A stretch of DNA of 64,000 bases from Phycicoccus elongatus Lp2. Lineage in GTDB: Bacteria > Actinomycetota > Actinomycetes > Actinomycetales > Dermatophilaceae. Below the pieces are notes generated by a model that worked only from the letters and a program-made list of their open reading frames with translations, was not told the origin of the DNA and did no database searches. Position numbers and translations under genes: made by a program. Positions 1 to 8,404 of the stretch are shown here, in pieces (within the stretch, counting starts at the first letter, position 1; every line of letters starts with the position of its first letter). Where the stretch lies: contig NZ_HF570956.1 of NCBI RefSeq assembly GCF_000367525.1, positions 177,777 through 241,776 on the forward strand. The letters are read 5' to 3'.

Positions 1-233
1 CCCGCCGCGGCGGGATGGGTGGGGGACGGCAGGTCCGGAGCGGACGCGCCGGCCTCCGCGGGGGTGGCCCAGGGGTCCCATCGCTTCACCGGTGCCGGCG
101 GGGTCGGAGCCTCCGCCCAGGTGGGCTCGTGCGGCCCCTCGTGCTCTCGCGGCACCTGGGGCGCCGACTCGAGCTCGATCTCCTGGGTGCGGTCGAGACG
201 GACTTCGCCGGTCGCGTCGCGTTCGTCGCTCAT
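1..233 (-). CDS. N-terminus of a protein encoded downstream of sigE (possible HtrA-like protease, partial)
   Basis: An open frame begins at an ATG 37 bp after the sigE stop and runs off the left edge, giving 77 residues. It starts MSDERDATGEVRLDRTQEIE and is acidic, then rich in Pro, Ala and Trp, with no zinc-finger HC motif, so it does not look like a ZAS-type anti-sigma factor. In many actinobacteria the gene after sigE in this orientation encodes a membrane HtrA serine protease with a disordered cytoplasmic N-terminus, and this tail fits that. The catalytic part lies outside the window, so the protease call rests on context only. Confidence 0.5.
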   Translation of the reverse strand, partial: MSDERDATGEVRLDRTQEIELESAPQVPREHEGPHEPTWAEAPTPPAPVKRWDPWATPAEAGASAPDLPSPTHPAAA

Positions 234-270
234 GGGTGTCGATTGTCCCTGTCGTCGGGGGTGGAGGAGC

Positions 271-912
271 TCAGACCAGTCCGGCCGCGGGCCGCAGGGA
301 CGGCCGACGCTTCGGGGTGGTTCGGGTCACCTGGGCGGGGGCGCGGTGGGCCAAGGCCTCACGCAGCTGGGCCCGGCCGCGGTGGATCCGGGACCGCACC
401 GTGCCGAGCTTGATGTCCAGGACGTCGGCCACCTCTTCGTAGGACAGTCCCTCGATGTCGCAGAGGACGACGGCGGCACGGAACTGAGGCGGCAGGGCAT
501 CGAGTGCCTTCTGCACGTCGTCACCCAGGTGGTTCTGCTCGAAGGCCTGCTCAGGGGTCGCGCTGCGGCTGGTCAGGCGCGCAGCCGCCTCGTCGGAGAG
601 CGCGTCGAAACGGATCCGCTGCTTGCGGCGCATCTTGTCGAGAAAGACATTGGTCGTGATCCGGTGCAGCCAGCCCTCGAAGGTGCCGGGGGTGTAGGTG
701 CCCAGCGAACGGAAAACCCGGATGAAGACGTCATGCGTGAGGTCCTCGGCGTCGTGCACATTGCCGGTGAGGCGGTAGGCCAAGCGGTAGACCCGTGGCG
801 TGTGCTCGCGGACGATCTCGTCCCAGCTCGGCGGCGTCCACTCCGGCACGGAGGCGTTGGCGGTGAGTGCCTGCTCCTGCGTGGTGACGGGCGGTGTGGT
901 CGTGGTGCTCAT
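271..912 (-). CDS. sigE: ECF RNA polymerase sigma factor, SigE type
   Basis: Extracytoplasmic-function sigma factor of 213 aa that directs RNA polymerase to envelope-stress promoters. Region 2 is visible around residues 54-92 ([14 protein letters not shown], then [12 protein letters not shown]) and region 4 around 140-184 ([38 protein letters not shown]). The N-terminal 25 residues are Thr/Pro-rich. A GTG and an ATG lie further upstream, but GAAGGA is 8 nt before the ATG chosen here, which decides the start. The gene is divergent from an O-methyltransferase, the same neighbourhood as mycobacterial sigE, and is followed by a probable HtrA gene. An ECF-type promoter upstream suggests self-activation. 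Confidence 0.93.
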   Translation of the reverse strand: MSTTTTPPVTTQEQALTANASVPEWTPPSWDEIVREHTPRVYRLAYRLTGNVHDAEDLTHDVFIRVFRSLGTYTPGTFEGWLHRITTNVFLDKMRRKQRIRFDALSDEAAARLTSRSATPEQAFEQNHLGDDVQKALDALPPQFRAAVVLCDIEGLSYEEVADVLDIKLGTVRSRIHRGRAQLREALAHRAPAQVTRTTPKRRPSLRPAAGLV

Positions 913-944
913 CGTCATTGTCCTTCGTGACACGGTGAACCATT

Positions 945-973
945 GAGACGCGATTTCAGCCTCGATTGTTCCC
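945..973 (-). promoter_or_regulatory. candidate ECF (SigE-like) promoter of sigE
   Basis: On the minus strand GGGAAC and CGTCTC are separated by 17 bp, close to the GGAAC-N16/17-CGT pattern of ECF sigma-E promoters. Transcription would begin about 25 nt before the chosen sigE ATG. This supports autoregulation but has not been tested. Confidence 0.45.
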
Positions 974-1053
974 AGCGAGGCTGGATGTTGCCTGTGAGAG
1001 AAGTGCGAACGTCATCGCGATTCGGCCACGATTCCCCGCGACCACGAAACGAC

Positions 1054-1059
1054 TAGGGT
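1054..1059 (+). promoter_or_regulatory. -10 element of a leaderless O-methyltransferase transcript
   Basis: TAGGGT ends 8 nt before the ATG at 1068, leaving no room for a ribosome binding site; this identifies the ATG as the start in preference to the upstream in-frame start at 966. Confidence 0.5.
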
Positions 1060-1067
1060 TCAACCCC

Positions 1068-1703
1068 ATGAGCACCCTGAAGCCCGCGAGCTGGACCTAC
1101 GCCGAGGAGTTCGTCGCCGAGCCGGAGGCTGCGGACGCCGCCCGCCGCCGCGGCATCGAGTTCGGGTCGGCGACCCCGGTCGGCACGGGCGCCGGCGCCC
1201 TGCTGCGGGTTCTCGCCGCGTCCGTCGGCGCCAGGCACGTCATGGAGATCGGGTCCGGGGCCGGCACCTCGGGCATCTGGCTGCTCGGCGGCATGCCCGA
1301 GGACGGCGTGCTCACGACGATCGACATCGACCCGGAGCACGCCAGCGCCGCCAAGGCCTCGTATGCCGCGGCCGGTGTCGCCCCCCAGCGCACCCGGGTC
1401 ATCACCGGCCGCGCGGCCGAGGTGCTGCCCCGGATGAGTGATGGCGCCTACGACCTGGTGCTCATCGATGCGGACAAGGGCGCCTACCCCGTGTACGTCG
1501 AGCACGCCGTGCGGCTGCTGCGCTCCGGCGGAGTCCTGGCCCTGGACAACATGCTGTGGCACGACAAGGTCGCCGATCCGGCAGCGCGCGACGAGGCCAC
1601 GACCGTGCTGCGCGACCTGGGGAAGACCCTGCGCGACGACGAGCGACTGATCAGCGCCCTCGTGCCGGTCAGTGACGGACTCTTCGTCGCAGTCAGGCGC
1701 TGA
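1068..1703 (+). CDS. SAM-dependent O-methyltransferase (family 3, Rv1220c-like)
   Basis: Class I methyltransferase of 211 aa, the usual size for caffeoyl-CoA/catechol-type O-methyltransferases. The SAM-binding glycine loop reads VMEIGSGAGTSGIWLL; an acidic strand (TIDIDPEHA) and the metal-binding LVLIDADKGAY follow, then LALDNMLWHDKVADP. The physiological substrate is unknown. The gene is divergent from sigE, as Rv1220c is in Mycobacterium, so the link to stress genes is conserved although its meaning is unclear. It ends 9 bp from the convergent neighbour. Confidence 0.88.
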   Translation: MSTLKPASWTYAEEFVAEPEAADAARRRGIEFGSATPVGTGAGALLRVLAASVGARHVMEIGSGAGTSGIWLLGGMPEDGVLTTIDIDPEHASAAKASYAAAGVAPQRTRVITGRAAEVLPRMSDGAYDLVLIDADKGAYPVYVEHAVRLLRSGGVLALDNMLWHDKVADPAARDEATTVLRDLGKTLRDDERLISALVPVSDGLFVAVRR

Positions 1704-1712
1704 GCGAAAGAC

Positions 1713-2087
1713 TCAGACCAGCGGGTCGAGGCCGGGCCCGGCCCCGCGCCGGAAGCCCGCAGGGCCCTCGGCGATCGCGACGACCTCGTAGTCCTCGATG
1801 CTCACCGGCGAGGACCCGATCAGGCGACTGCCCGGCGAGTCGGCGGCGCCCTCCTCGAACTGGCGCTTGAACACTGACCGCTCATGCTCGGAGTCGAAGA
1901 CATAGGTGCCCTCGAACCAATCGCCCTCCTTCATGCGCCAGACCTTGAAGGCCAGGCCGTCGAGGAACATGAAGCGGGCGATCGAGGTGCCGACCACATA
2001 CTCACGCAGGGAGTCCGCGACATTGTCGGGGGCGTCCTTGAGGGACCAGCGCACGGCCAGGCCGTAGCCGGCGTTCATGGCGTTCAT
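1713..2087 (-). CDS. small protein resembling YdhR-type putative monooxygenases
   Basis: A 124-aa protein that overlaps the pepA stop (ATGA), so it is probably translationally coupled to it. The stretch ARFMFLDGLAFKVWRMKEGD followed by WFEGTYVFDSEHERSVF resembles the ferredoxin-like YdhR/ABM fold (PGF..KVW..E...GGIYLF...). No catalytic residue can be named and no substrate inferred. A second ATG three codons downstream could also serve as start; the overlap favours the first. Confidence 0.55.
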   Translation of the reverse strand: MNAMNAGYGLAVRWSLKDAPDNVADSLREYVVGTSIARFMFLDGLAFKVWRMKEGDWFEGTYVFDSEHERSVFKRQFEEGAADSPGSRLIGSSPVSIEDYEVVAIAEGPAGFRRGAGPGLDPLV

Positions 2088-3616
2088 CGAAGTCCTTCCA
2101 GCCACCGCAGCAGCAGACGGGTGCCGAAGCCGGTGGCCCCCTTGGCGAGGATGCCGGCGTCGACGTCGGAGCGGCCCGGTCCGGCGATGTCGAGGTGCGC
2201 CCATGGCGTGCTCCCCACGAACTCCCGCAGGAAGAGCGCCGCCATGATCGATCCGCCACCGTGTGCCGACGAGAACTGCTTCACGTCGGCGACGTCCGAG
2301 TCCAATGCTCGACGGTATGCCGCGGTCAGCGGCATCGGCCACAGCGTCTCACCCACCGTCACCGAGGCGTCGACGAGCGCATCACGCAGGGTGTCGTCGG
2401 TGGCGTAGACCGGGGCCATGGCCCGCGCCAGCGCCACGCGGGCCGCCCCCGTGAGAGTGGCGATGTCGACGATGACGTCGGGGCGCAACACCTTGTCGGC
2501 ATAGGCGAGGGCGTCGGCCAGCACGATGCGGCCCTCGGCGTCGGTGTTGCCGATCTCGACCGTCGTGCCGCCGTAGTGCGTGACGACATCGCTGGGTCGG
2601 TATGCCGCGCCGCTCACGGCGTTCTCGGCGAGCGCGAGCAGGCCGGTCACCTTCACGGCGACCCCCGCGTCCCGACACGCAGCGAGGACGGCCAGTACTG
2701 CTGCCGAGCCCATCATGTCCGTCTTCATTGCGAGCATGCCCTCGGCCGGTTTGACGTTGAGGCCACCGCTGTCGAAGGTGATCCCCTTGCCGACGAGCAC
2801 CACGTGTGGCGTGCGACCAGCAGCCCGCGGGGGCTCGTAGTCGAGTTGGACCAGTCGCGGCGGCGTCGCCGAGCCCCCACCGACCGCCAGCAGCCCGCCG
2901 AAGCCCTCCTTGGCCAGGTCACGCTCCGTCCAGACCTTGACGGCCAGCCCTTGGCGCTGGCCGAGGGTGCGGGCCTGGGCGGCCATCCACGCCGGGTTCT
3001 TGATGTTGCTCGGCGTGATCCCGAGTTGGCGGGCCAGCAGTGCCGCTCTGGGTCGCGTGACGGCCGACGCGACCACGGCCCCCGCCTCGGTCAGCGACGG
3101 ATCGGCCACGATGGTGACCTGCCGGGCCGCCACCGTCGGACTGGTCGGCCCGTCCCCGGTCCACTTCGGCGAGGTCCAGGCTCCCAGCACGGCACCCTCC
3201 ACGAGCGCTGCCAGGGCATCGACGTCCGAGACGTCGGTTGCGTCGATGACGACCTCGTCACCTCCTCGGGTGGCGCGACCGATCTCGGCGCCGGCGGCGC
3301 GCAGGTCCTCGGGCGCCCCTGACCCCTGGCCCACGAGATGGACCATGCGCGCGGCATACCGGCCCGGCGGCAGGGGCAGGGGGGTGCGTTTGCCGGGCTC
3401 TGCTGACGGCTCGTGCGCCGAGGCCACCTCGTGGGCGTCCAGGCCGAGGTCATCGAGCACGTCGAGGCCGGTCGCGGGCTCCCCGGGGCCGACGAGCAGC
3501 ACCAGATGCGCCCCGCCGCGCGCGGCGGCCAGGGTGTCGACGGGCGACCGGTCGGACACGCTCCACTCGGAGACGTTGGGGGTCAGCAGGTCACAGGCGC
3601 GTGGCTTCGCGGGCAC
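2084..3616 (-). CDS. pepA: leucyl aminopeptidase (M17)
   Basis: Cytosolic, binuclear-metal aminopeptidase of 510 aa that removes N-terminal residues during peptide turnover. The N-terminal third is the divergent M17 regulatory domain. The catalytic domain shows GKGITFDSGG (276-285, metal and catalytic Lys/Asp), KTDMMGSA (298-305) and NTDAEGRI (357-364). Translation starts at GTG 6 nt after a TAGGGT -10, so the message is probably leaderless. The downstream YdhR-like gene overlaps its stop. Confidence 0.93.
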   Translation of the reverse strand: MPAKPRACDLLTPNVSEWSVSDRSPVDTLAAARGGAHLVLLVGPGEPATGLDVLDDLGLDAHEVASAHEPSAEPGKRTPLPLPPGRYAARMVHLVGQGSGAPEDLRAAGAEIGRATRGGDEVVIDATDVSDVDALAALVEGAVLGAWTSPKWTGDGPTSPTVAARQVTIVADPSLTEAGAVVASAVTRPRAALLARQLGITPSNIKNPAWMAAQARTLGQRQGLAVKVWTERDLAKEGFGGLLAVGGGSATPPRLVQLDYEPPRAAGRTPHVVLVGKGITFDSGGLNVKPAEGMLAMKTDMMGSAAVLAVLAACRDAGVAVKVTGLLALAENAVSGAAYRPSDVVTHYGGTTVEIGNTDAEGRIVLADALAYADKVLRPDVIVDIATLTGAARVALARAMAPVYATDDTLRDALVDASVTVGETLWPMPLTAAYRRALDSDVADVKQFSSAHGGGSIMAALFLREFVGSTPWAHLDIAGPGRSDVDAGILAKGATGFGTRLLLRWLEGLR

Positions 3617-3622
3617 CCCTCG

Positions 3623-3628
3623 ACCCTA
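3623..3628 (-). promoter_or_regulatory. -10 element of leaderless pepA transcript
   Basis: Minus-strand TAGGGT followed by 6 nt and then the GTG start; identical hexamer to the O-methyltransferase promoter at 1054. Confidence 0.5.
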
Positions 3629-3722
3629 GTCTCCCGGCGATGTTCGCAGATGCCGCGGTTGTTCCGGCCTCCACCGCGTGGGGCCGCAGGCGCTGGACGT
3701 CGGACCTCCGGCGCCGGACGTG

Positions 3723-3758
3723 CCAAGGCCCCGACCGGCATACCGATCGGGGCCTTGG
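3723..3758 (-). terminator. intrinsic terminator after the DUF3117 gene
   Basis: A perfect 12-bp stem (CCAAGGCCCCGA paired with TCGGGGCCTTGG) encloses a loop that can itself pair through CGG-CATA-CCG. It lies 20 bp beyond the DUF3117 stop. No clear U tract is present, which is common in high-GC actinobacteria. Confidence 0.7.
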
Positions 3759-3777
3759 CGGGTGCGACGGGGTCAGG

Positions 3778-3951
3778 TCACTGGAGTCCGGCGCAGTTCT
3801 CGATCGCGCCGCCGAGCGCCTTGACCTCTTCGGCATTCATCTCGATGACGATGCGACCGCCACCGTCCGCCGGCATGCGCAGCACGAAGCAGCGGCCCTC
3901 CTTGACGACCTCGAGAGGACCCTCGCCCGTCCTGGGCTTCATTGCCGCCAT
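3778..3951 (-). CDS. DUF3117 domain protein, 57 aa
   Basis: Very small protein starting MAAMKPRTGEGPLEVVKEGR, a hallmark conserved across actinobacteria. Family length is about 55-60 aa, which supports this ATG (preceded by AAGGGA) rather than upstream in-frame codons. Its conservation next to pepA/dap genes is well known but its function is not established. A monocistronic unit is likely: a possible -10 (GATAAT) lies about 75 nt upstream and a strong hairpin follows. Confidence 0.88.
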   Translation of the reverse strand: MAAMKPRTGEGPLEVVKEGRCFVLRMPADGGGRIVIEMNAEEVKALGGAIENCAGLQ

Positions 3952-4024
3952 GGGATTTCCCTTCGTCAACGATCCCCCCGGGGACAACGGACCGACCTGG
4001 ACCATACGGGGACCTGTTGCCCCC

Positions 4025-4030
4025 ATTATC
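4025..4030 (-). promoter_or_regulatory. possible -10 of the DUF3117 gene
   Basis: GATAAT on the minus strand is the only AT-rich hexamer between the upstream stop and this gene; no convincing -35 is visible. Confidence 0.3.
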
Positions 4031-4062
4031 CCGTGCCGGTCGCGGTGGGCGAAATCGTCGGC

Positions 4063-5343
4063 TCACGGAGGGCGAGAACCCCACGGCGTGTAGGTGAGCA
4101 GGCTCGAGGACCACCACAGCATGCCGATGGGGAGGAGCAGGACGACGATGCCCACTCGTCGCCGCCAATGAGGCACCACCTGCGAGCCGTTGCTCGTCCG
4201 CATCGCGACACTCGCCGCGAGCGCGGCGAGCGGGAAGTCGAGGAGCAGGAAGCGCCACATGCTGGTGATCGGCCGCACCACGGCGAAGAGATAGATCGGA
4301 TACGCGATCGCCCACGCCCGGACCTCGACGGGAATCCACCGACCGTGCCGGCCGGCGATGAGGCTGATGTAGGTCGCGACGAGTCCCACGATGACGATGA
4401 CCCCGAGAACCCCCTTGGAGTCCCACGCCCATTGCAACCACAGCGTGAAGGGGCCGGCGCTCGGCTGCATGCCCCAGGCCGCCTGGACCTCGAAGAACGC
4501 CGAGGGTATGCCGCTCACCCACCCGGCGACCAGGGGCCACGCCACTCCGGACAGCCCGGTCATGACCAGCATGACGACCGCCGCCACACGTGCTCCCCGA
4601 AGGGGGTCGAGCCCGGCCCGCCGATCCTCGCGCCACCTCACCACCAGGTGGACCAGGGCGGCCAGTCCGAGGGCCGGAGCCACGCCCCGGGTGAAACCGA
4701 GCGGCACCGAGAGCAGGGCGACGAGTAGGTAGCGCCGCCGCAGCAGGGCCCACAAGGACGCAGCGATGAGGACCATCGCCAAGGCCTCGGTGTAGGGCTT
4801 GAGCATGACGGGCGTTGCCGGGTAGAAGGACCACAGACACGCGGCGACGAGGGCGAGTCGAGCACGCTGGGGCTGGGGGTCGGCGTGCGTGCCCTGGTGC
4901 AGCGTGGCCCAGATCAGCACGGCAGCCAACGTGCTGAGCACGACATTGAGGACGAGGGCGCCGGCGATGAAAGGGACGCCGATCGCGTCGAGCCCGCGCA
5001 TGAGCAAGGGGAAGAGCGGATAGAACGCCCACGCGCTGTACGTGAACCGACCGGTCTGAGGATCGAGGGGAAGGGGCACGGGATACCCGTGTCGGGCAAT
5101 GTGTTCGTACCACTTCGAGTCCCACAAGGGGAGCAGATCGACCGCCGTGGGATCCAGGGTGTCGACTCCCGCGGGGTTCTGGAAGCCCCTCGCGGCGACC
5201 TCGAGAACCAGCCAGGCCACGATGCGGGAGACGAGGTGCACCAGGATCACCGTGCGCACCGGATGGGCGAGGGCCACTTGGGCCAGGCGGTGTCGCCCGG
5301 CACCGGTCAAGGGGTTGGCCCGCGCCCCTGACGAGACACCCAT
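4063..5343 (-). CDS. GT-C membrane mannosyltransferase, PIG-V-like
   Basis: Polytopic membrane protein of 426 aa with about 8-10 hydrophobic segments. Near residue 70 it carries PLWDSKWYEHIARHGYP, the WD..(W/H)Y..IA..GYP motif of PIG-V/GPI-mannosyltransferase-2-like GT-C enzymes, which use polyprenyl-phosphate sugars outside the membrane. The actinobacterial substrate is not known; lipoglycan or protein mannosylation is possible. The ATG overlaps the stop of the upstream DivIVA/GT-C gene by one base (TGATG), so the two are co-translated and probably act on the same envelope pathway. Confidence 0.7.
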   Translation of the reverse strand: MGVSSGARANPLTGAGRHRLAQVALAHPVRTVILVHLVSRIVAWLVLEVAARGFQNPAGVDTLDPTAVDLLPLWDSKWYEHIARHGYPVPLPLDPQTGRFTYSAWAFYPLFPLLMRGLDAIGVPFIAGALVLNVVLSTLAAVLIWATLHQGTHADPQPQRARLALVAACLWSFYPATPVMLKPYTEALAMVLIAASLWALLRRRYLLVALLSVPLGFTRGVAPALGLAALVHLVVRWREDRRAGLDPLRGARVAAVVMLVMTGLSGVAWPLVAGWVSGIPSAFFEVQAAWGMQPSAGPFTLWLQWAWDSKGVLGVIVIVGLVATYISLIAGRHGRWIPVEVRAWAIAYPIYLFAVVRPITSMWRFLLLDFPLAALAASVAMRTSNGSQVVPHWRRRVGIVVLLLPIGMLWWSSSLLTYTPWGSRPP

Positions 5344-7589
5344 CAGCGCAGGCCCCTGACGTCCCAGAGGAGGACGTCGTCGACCGCTGTCGGCTCGCCC
5401 AGCACACTGGCCACCGACGGCTGCAGGATCGCGCGATCGTCACGCGGGGGGAGGACAACGACATCGACCTGCCACACCGCGAGGTCATCTCGGAAGTGGC
5501 TGACCTGCTCCGAAGTCGCCTGTCGTGCCACTTCGTGCTGGACGATTTCGGCCAGCCACTGCGAGAAGCCGCGCCGAGGTGCCCCACGCATCCCGGTGCC
5601 GCTGCCACTGCCATCGGGCCCGAGGAAGTAGCCCTCGACGAGCGGGAACCTCCACCCCGCGGTCGCCTGCCAGTCGACGGCCCGCATGTCGATGATGTCC
5701 GGAGGTGGCACCGCGAAGACGGACCCATCGTCGACGTACTTCTCCCAACTGCCCGACGTGAAGAACACCGGCACGGGTGGACGCTGGTCCACCCACAACC
5801 GGGTCGGCACGACCGGAGCCAGAGCGACGGCGACGGCCGTGACCGTCACCACGAGGTGCAGCTGCGGGTGGAGCGAGCGGCCGGCGACGGCATACGCACG
5901 GCGTGGTGTGAGCGCGCGGTCGAGCGCGACGACCAACAGCACGGCGAACCCGGGGACCGCGATGAGGGTGAACCGGGTGGCCAGGAGGGAGTCGAAGAGT
6001 GGCAGCCTCGAGACGAGCGGCCACAACGGCGGGAGCGGAACCGACTGGTGGTCAAGGGTGATCTCCGACCCCAGCGAGAGCCACGAGGTGACCAGGACCA
6101 GCAGCGCCGCGGCACGCACGACGACCGACCGCCACAGCACTGCGGTCGCGCCGATCGCGAAGAGCCACAACGGGATTCCGAAGAAGGCGTTCTCCTCGGT
6201 GCGGTTCATCGACAGGCCGGCAGAGACCCACGGGTCGGACCCCCAGGTGCGCGTCGCCCGGCCCCAGAGGGCGGCCAGGTCGTTGTTGGCGATCGGGTTC
6301 CACATCGAGGTGTAGCTCTGCGGCCCTGCGAACTGCCACCACAGCGGGAAGCCGAAGAGGACCACGGTCGTGGCCACACCGACGAGCACCCCGGGCAGCA
6401 TCCGCACGACGTCGAGACGTCCGTGGAAAGTTCCGACAATGCCGACGATCGCAATGCCGACGGCGGCGAGGAGCAGGACCTCCTCCCCCATCCACAACTG
6501 CCAGGTGACGAGCAGCCCCAGGACGATGCCGGCCCGCATGGTCGCCCGGCGGCTTCGGCCCGGTCGTTGGAGGTCGAGCAGGCGGTCGATGATGACCGGC
6601 ACGAGGAACTGGGCGAGGAAATTGGGATGCCCGTTGCCGTGCGACACCATCGCCGGTGAGAAACCCACCAGGGCCCCACCGACGACAGCGGCCGCGCGGT
6701 GGACGTGCAGGCGTCGGACGAAGAGGGCATACCAGCAGGACGCCGTCGCGGCGAAACCGAGCCACTCGACGAGGGCGAAGGTCAGGTGCGGACCGGCGAG
6801 CAGCGTCAGCGGCGCGAGGGGGACGGACAGCCCGAGAACGCTGGCGTTGGCGAGCAGGTTGACGCCGGCCGGGAAGTTCTGCAGGTCCGAGATCAGCGGG
6901 TTGGAGGCCGTCGCCAAGGCGTGGGCGGCCGCCCCGAAGTACCACTCGAAGGCCTGCTGATCCTGCACTCCCTGCGAAAGGTAGCCGCCCCGAAGATCCC
7001 CGAAGAGCCTGCTCAACAGCCAGAAGGCCACCAGGCCGTAGCCGATGACGACGAGCAGGTCGAGTCGTCGCCACGGTGCCGGGGGACGGTATGCCGGGCG
7101 CTCGGGCCGCGCCCCCGGCAGCGCCCCGGAGTCAGCCGGGTCTGCCGGGTCTGCCGGGTCTGTCGGGTTTGTCGGTCCTGTCGGGTCCGCCGCCACCAGC
7201 GCGCCCGAGGACACCGCGGGAGCTTGGTTCGCCGCTGGCGCGGCGGCGTCCTGCGTCGCGACGGCCGAGAGGACCTCGTCGACCTGGTCCATCCGATAGC
7301 CCCGCAGAACGACCTCCAGCGCAGGCGTGCCCGGGCGATCCTCGCCGGCCGCCCAAGCGTCACGCACCGCGTCGAGGTGCCGGTCCACCGCCAGCGGGTC
7401 GTAGCCGCGCAGTGCCGTGGCGAAGCGGATGGTGTCGAGGTCCGACGGTTGCGGGTGCTCGGGCAGTCCGGTCGCCGGTGTCGACCCGACCGCGTTCGGG
7501 AGCGCATCAAGGCTCACCTGCTGCCGGAGCGCGGCGCGCGACACCACCCCGATGGCGATGACCACGAGGGCCGAGACGACCCAGATCAC
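5343..7589 (-). CDS. DivIVA-repeat protein fused to a large GT-C-like membrane protein
   Basis: Composite protein of 748 aa. Residues 1-20 form a membrane segment. Two DivIVA-type repeats follow (IRFATALRGYDPLAVDRHLD near 54-73 and VLRGYRMDQVDEVLSAV near 93-110). A low-complexity linker (PTNPTDPADPADPAD), encoded by an imperfect 9-bp tandem repeat near 7135-7192, leads into a 10-12-segment membrane domain up to about residue 590 and a soluble tail, the plan of GT-C glycosyltransferases. Similar small DivIVA proteins next to LOG are normally free-standing, so the fusion is unusual. The GTG start overlaps the LOG stop (GTGA). A pole- or septum-targeted glycosyltransferase is an inference. Confidence 0.7.
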   Translation of the reverse strand: MIWVVSALVVIAIGVVSRAALRQQVSLDALPNAVGSTPATGLPEHPQPSDLDTIRFATALRGYDPLAVDRHLDAVRDAWAAGEDRPGTPALEVVLRGYRMDQVDEVLSAVATQDAAAPAANQAPAVSSGALVAADPTGPTNPTDPADPADPADSGALPGARPERPAYRPPAPWRRLDLLVVIGYGLVAFWLLSRLFGDLRGGYLSQGVQDQQAFEWYFGAAAHALATASNPLISDLQNFPAGVNLLANASVLGLSVPLAPLTLLAGPHLTFALVEWLGFAATASCWYALFVRRLHVHRAAAVVGGALVGFSPAMVSHGNGHPNFLAQFLVPVIIDRLLDLQRPGRSRRATMRAGIVLGLLVTWQLWMGEEVLLLAAVGIAIVGIVGTFHGRLDVVRMLPGVLVGVATTVVLFGFPLWWQFAGPQSYTSMWNPIANNDLAALWGRATRTWGSDPWVSAGLSMNRTEENAFFGIPLWLFAIGATAVLWRSVVVRAAALLVLVTSWLSLGSEITLDHQSVPLPPLWPLVSRLPLFDSLLATRFTLIAVPGFAVLLVVALDRALTPRRAYAVAGRSLHPQLHLVVTVTAVAVALAPVVPTRLWVDQRPPVPVFFTSGSWEKYVDDGSVFAVPPPDIIDMRAVDWQATAGWRFPLVEGYFLGPDGSGSGTGMRGAPRRGFSQWLAEIVQHEVARQATSEQVSHFRDDLAVWQVDVVVLPPRDDRAILQPSVASVLGEPTAVDDVLLWDVRGLR

Positions 7590-8404
7590 CGCAGTTCGCC
7601 GACCTCCGGGCCGGCGTGAGTCGTGGGCTCCTCGCGCTGTGAGCCACGGTCGGCACGCACGATCGTTCGCACAGCGACATCGACGTCATCCGTCATCGTC
7701 ACCAGGTCGAGGTCGGCCGGTGAGATGGTGCCGTGTTCCAGGGCGCTCGAGCGCAACCAGTCGAGCAGGCCTCCCCAGTAGTCGGTGCCGACGAGCACGA
7801 TCGGGAAGGAGGTGACCTTCTTGGTCTGCACCAGGGTGATGGCCTCGAAGAGTTCATCGAGGGTGCCGAAACCTCCGGGCAGGACGATGAAGCCGCAGGC
7901 GTACTTGACGAACATGGTCTTGCGGGCAAAGAAGTAGCGGAAGTTGACCCCGAGGTCGACGTATTCGTTGAGGCCCTGCTCGAAGGGCACTTCGATGCCC
8001 AACCCGACCGAGGTGCCACCGGCGGCCACTGCCCCCTTGTTCGCGGCCTCCATGGCGCCGGGCCCACCGCCGGTGATCACGGCATACCCTGCCTCGACGA
8101 GTGACGCGCCCACTCGCACCCCGAGGGCATAGGTCGGGTGATCAGGCTTGGTGCGTGCGGACCCGAAGACGCTGACCGCCGGCCCGATCTCCGCAAGCGC
8201 GCCGAAGCCCTCGACGAACTCGGCCTGAATGCGAAGTACCCGCCACGGGTCGGTGTGCACCCAATCAGCGCCACCGTGACTGTCGAGAAGGCGCTGGTCA
8301 GTGGTCGACCCCGGAACCTGACCTCTCCGAAGCGTGACCGGACCCTTGTGATAATCGCGCTCGCGATCCCACGCCGAAGCGCTGCTGCCCCCCTTGGCGC
8401 TCAC
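7586..8404 (-). CDS. TIGR00730 Rossmann-fold protein (LOG-like nucleotide 5'-monophosphate phosphoribohydrolase)
   Basis: Protein of 272 aa with SVFGSARTKPDHPTY, GGGPGAMEAANKG and the family signature PGGFGTLDELFE. LOG enzymes cleave N6-modified AMP to free base and ribose 5-phosphate; many bacterial members are still labelled lysine decarboxylases in error. The GTG start overlaps the dapE stop as GTGA, and the DivIVA-fusion gene overlaps its own stop, so dapE, LOG, the fusion and the PIG-V-like gene form one tightly coupled minus-strand operon. Confidence 0.88.
   Translation of the reverse strand: MSAKGGSSASAWDRERDYHKGPVTLRRGQVPGSTTDQRLLDSHGGADWVHTDPWRVLRIQAEFVEGFGALAEIGPAVSVFGSARTKPDHPTYALGVRVGASLVEAGYAVITGGGPGAMEAANKGAVAAGGTSVGLGIEVPFEQGLNEYVDLGVNFRYFFARKTMFVKYACGFIVLPGGFGTLDELFEAITLVQTKKVTSFPIVLVGTDYWGGLLDWLRSSALEHGTISPADLDLVTMTDDVDVAVRTIVRADRGSQREEPTTHAGPEVGELR

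Noticed and set aside
15-930. Plus-strand frames over the sigE region
   Set aside because: Antisense to sigE and its downstream gene, with no recognisable domain.
7135-7192. Short tandem units as a CRISPR or minisatellite
   Set aside because: Units are 9 bp, in frame, and encode the P-A-D linker of the DivIVA fusion protein.
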